Shown here: positions 6,966 through 7,972 of the stretch, piece after piece
Position numbering within the stretch: position 1 is the stretch's first letter
Layout: every line of letters begins with the position of its first letter
Assembly (NCBI GenBank): GCA_052388135.1
Contig: JBQTIM010000093.1
Location: 1 to 7,972 of the forward strand
Direction of reading: 5' to 3'
Length of the DNA stretch: 7,972 nt
DNA from: JBQTIM01 sp052388135
Lineage (GTDB): Bacteria; Elusimicrobiota; Elusimicrobia; FEN-1173
The notes under the pieces: model-generated
Told to the model about the DNA's origin: nothing
The model's database searches: none
Seen by the model: the letters and a program-made list of their open reading frames with translations, nothing else
Program-made: the position numbers and the translations under genes

Positions 6966-7024
6966 AAAGTTGCGAAATGGGACACAGAAGATGCGAAACT
7001 TGGGACATAAAAGTTGCGAAATGG
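6966..7024. repeat. Three tandem ~22-bp repeats, probable transposon-end array
   Basis: On the plus strand TGCGAAATGGGACA (6971-6984), TGCGAAACTTGGGACA (6992-7007) and TGCGAAATGG (7015-7024) follow one another at about 21-23 bp spacing. The outer copies share a perfect 15-bp match, AAAGTTGCGAAATGG (6966-6980 and 7010-7024). Such arrays of imperfect repeats are known at the ends of IS21-, Tn7- and Mu-like elements, where each copy binds transposase. TGTC at 6953, six bases outside the dnaE start, could be the element tip. No matching opposite end is visible, so this is probably a relic. An alternative is an operator array regulating dnaE. Confidence 0.6.
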
Positions 7025-7060
7025 CCGTTTTCATGGGTTTCTTTCAAAGACAGGCTATCA

Positions 7061-7207
7061 TCAGCCCATTGCCTCTCTCCTCTTTGACCATAATTGCCGT
7101 AAAAGACCGTCAGTAATGGCCTTGAAGCGCTCTTGCTTCTTAAGGAGGCTGATCCGTTCCGGAAGGCCTCCCGATTTTATCAGTTTTTGGCGCACAGCGG
7201 GGACCAT
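7061..7207 (-). pseudogene. Short protein-like remnant, possibly the 3' end of a transposase
   Basis: This 48-codon minus-strand frame starts MVPAVRQKLIKSGGLPERI and ends REAMG before TGA at 7061. I do not recognise it with confidence. It is charged and rich in Lys, Arg and Leu, and looks more protein-like than a typical shadow frame. A GLPERI ... GLLRQL pattern loosely recalls the integrase core of Mu-type transposases, without their catalytic Asp-Asn-Gly. It sits about 37 bp inside the repeat array and reads toward it, which would suit the last part of a transposase gene next to its element end. It could be a chance ORF. An extended -10-like TGATAAAAT (7174-7182, minus) lies inside it. Confidence 0.25.
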
Positions 7208-7240
7208 TGACCAGGGGCAACCTGCCGCTAGCTCCTTTAA

Positions 7241-7294
7241 CGCCTGGTTGTCCAGCGTCAGATCCTGCGGGACGTGATCTCAAAAAAGCTGTAA
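7241..7294 (+). pseudogene. 3' end of IS3-family orfA (truncated)
   Basis: Only the last 17 codons remain, ending LRDVISKKL and a TAA stop. This is the characteristic end of OrfA in IS3-family elements of the IS407-like type. An in-frame TAA at 7238-7240 precedes it, and the helix-turn-helix part that should lie in the preceding 250 bp or so is not recognisable in any plus frame. The element is therefore truncated or heavily decayed at this end. The frame overlaps the beginning of the orfB reading by 13 bases through the slippery A-run. Confidence 0.6.
7282..7288 (+). other. Slippery heptamer A AAA AAG for programmed -1 frameshifting (orfA/orfB)
   Basis: In the orfA frame the bases read A AAA AAG just before CTG TAA. 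Slipping back by one base yields KKAVRPARKRTMVKDVRVAYRIS, the expected start of the OrfB part of the OrfAB fusion transposase. This is the standard IS3-family mechanism and shows the original frame relation, although the present copy is non-functional. Confidence 0.7.
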
Positions 7295-7972
7295 GGCCTG
7301 CGCGCAAGCGGACGATGGTCAAAGACGTCCGCGTGGCCTACCGGATCAGTTCGGCTGCTTGCGCATTCACATCCTCTTGCGCCGGGAAGGCTGGTTGGTG
7401 AATCGGAAGCGGGTTCACCGGCTCTACAAGGAAGAAGGCCTGCAGGTGCGGGTCCGACGACGAAAAAAACGGGGTCGCATGCGCGGGCGCCGTTGCCGGT
7501 TCCAACGGCCGTAAACCAGCAATGGAGCATGGACTTCGTGGCGGACCGGCTGGAAAGCGGCCGGCGGGTCCGGCTGCTGACGATCGCGGATCAATTCAGC
7601 CGGGAATGGGTGATGATCGAAGTGGATCACTCTCTGAACGGTCACCGGGTGGTGGCGTGTCTGGAGGCGTTGAAAAAGACGCGGGGCCTGCCGCAGGGGA
7701 TCGTGGTGGACAACGGGACGGAATTCGATTCGAACGCAATGGACGCCTGGGCGTATTTCAACAAGGTGAAGCTGCAATTCATCCGGCCCGGGAAGCCGAC
7801 GGAAAACACGTTCACTGAAAGCTTCAACGGGCGGCTGCGGGACGAATGTCTGAACAGCCACGCGTTCGAAACCCTACAGGCGCCCGGCAGCAAGTTGAGG
7901 TCTGGAAGTTAGACTATTATAGGCGCAGGCCCCACGGAGCTTTGGGTTATTTTCCGCCGGAAGAGTTCGCCC
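7282..7972 (+). pseudogene. IS3-family OrfB transposase (DDE), frameshifted and deleted, incomplete at window end
   Basis: The protein can be followed through three frames. First, KKAVRPARKRTMVKDVRVAYRIS runs to about 7349. Then FGCLRIHILLRREGW and VNRKRVHRLYKEEGLQVRV run from 7350 to about 7470; the roughly 30 or more residues normally between YRIS and the FGYRRL-like motif are missing. A frame change by about 7492 leads to PVPTAVNQQWSMDF and the rve integrase core. The catalytic residues are intact: Asp at 7532-7534, Asp at 7709-7711 (VDNGTEF) and Glu at 7817-7819 (TESFNGRLRDE), with 35 residues between the last two and Arg seven after the Glu. Near 7880 one base is missing (an expected Asp codon reads GC), after which ARQQVEVWKLDYYRRRPHGA continues in a third frame to the window end. 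Catalysis would have been cut-and-circularise transposition. The family is certain; activity is very unlikely. Confidence 0.85.

Larger units (their letters stand above)
7241..7972 (+). mobile_element. Decayed IS3-family insertion sequence (right part beyond the window)
   Basis: The stretch holds the end of orfA, the frameshift site and an orfB with DD(35)E transposase residues, all in the plus orientation opposite to the housekeeping genes. The left terminal inverted repeat and most of orfA are missing. The right terminal repeat would lie past the window end. At least three lesions (an internal deletion and two further frame changes) show that it no longer encodes a working transposase by itself. 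The VWKLDYYRRRPHGALG ending and the overall orfB sequence resemble the IS407 subgroup; the subgroup is an inference. Confidence 0.8.

Noticed and set aside
6950..7030. A CRISPR array suggested by spaced repeats upstream of dnaE
   Set aside because: The repeat units are only 10-16 bp, imperfect, and separated by too few bases for spacers. There is no cas gene. A transposon end fits better.
7014..7277. An 87-codon plus-strand frame that could have been orfA
   Set aside because: No helix-turn-helix or OrfA-like sequence is visible, and it is out of frame with the recognisable orfA ending LRDVISKK.

Overview
The window is a GC-rich bacterial chromosome segment. Almost all of it is read from the minus strand, and its right end is mobile-element debris. 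In transcription order (right to left) the genes are dnaE (replicative DNA polymerase III alpha subunit), pal, cpoB/ybgF and tolB (three parts of the Tol-Pal envelope system), and the N-terminal part of a glutamate dehydrogenase gene that runs off the left edge. Two predicted outer-membrane lipoproteins plus periplasmic TolB imply a Gram-negative (diderm) organism. Base composition, and a Pal C-terminus with an extra cysteine pair, would suit a deltaproteobacterial or Elusimicrobiota-like lineage, but I cannot settle the phylum from sequence alone.

Left part (1-3398): pal has a recognisable promoter and a good ribosome binding site in the 112-bp gap after dnaE. cpoB follows after 45 bp. tolB starts inside the cpoB stop codon (GTGA overlap), so the two are probably translationally coupled. 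The gdh start lies 73 bp beyond the tolB stop, and that gap is spanned exactly by a 26-codon ORF overlapping both neighbours. The order pal-cpoB-tolB differs from the common tolB-pal-cpoB order, and tolQ, tolR and tolA are not in the window.

Middle (3399-6947): a full-length 1182-residue DnaE1-type polymerase. Its PHP domain keeps all nine expected metal ligands, so it is probably a proofreading nuclease, unlike the E. coli enzyme. A QGALF clamp-binding motif and an OB-fold are also visible.

Right part (6948-7972): directly upstream of dnaE lie three tandem copies of a roughly 22-bp motif that look like transposase-binding repeats at a transposon end, then a short minus-strand ORF of uncertain origin. 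After that comes a plus-strand, decayed IS3-family element. It keeps the end of orfA, the A AAA AAG slippery site, and an orfB with an intact DD(35)E triad but an internal deletion and two further frame changes. The element continues past the window.

I see no CRISPR array, rRNA, tRNA or obvious undescribed system. The most interesting points are the mobile debris abutting the dnaE start, the intact PHP site, and the rearranged Tol-Pal order.
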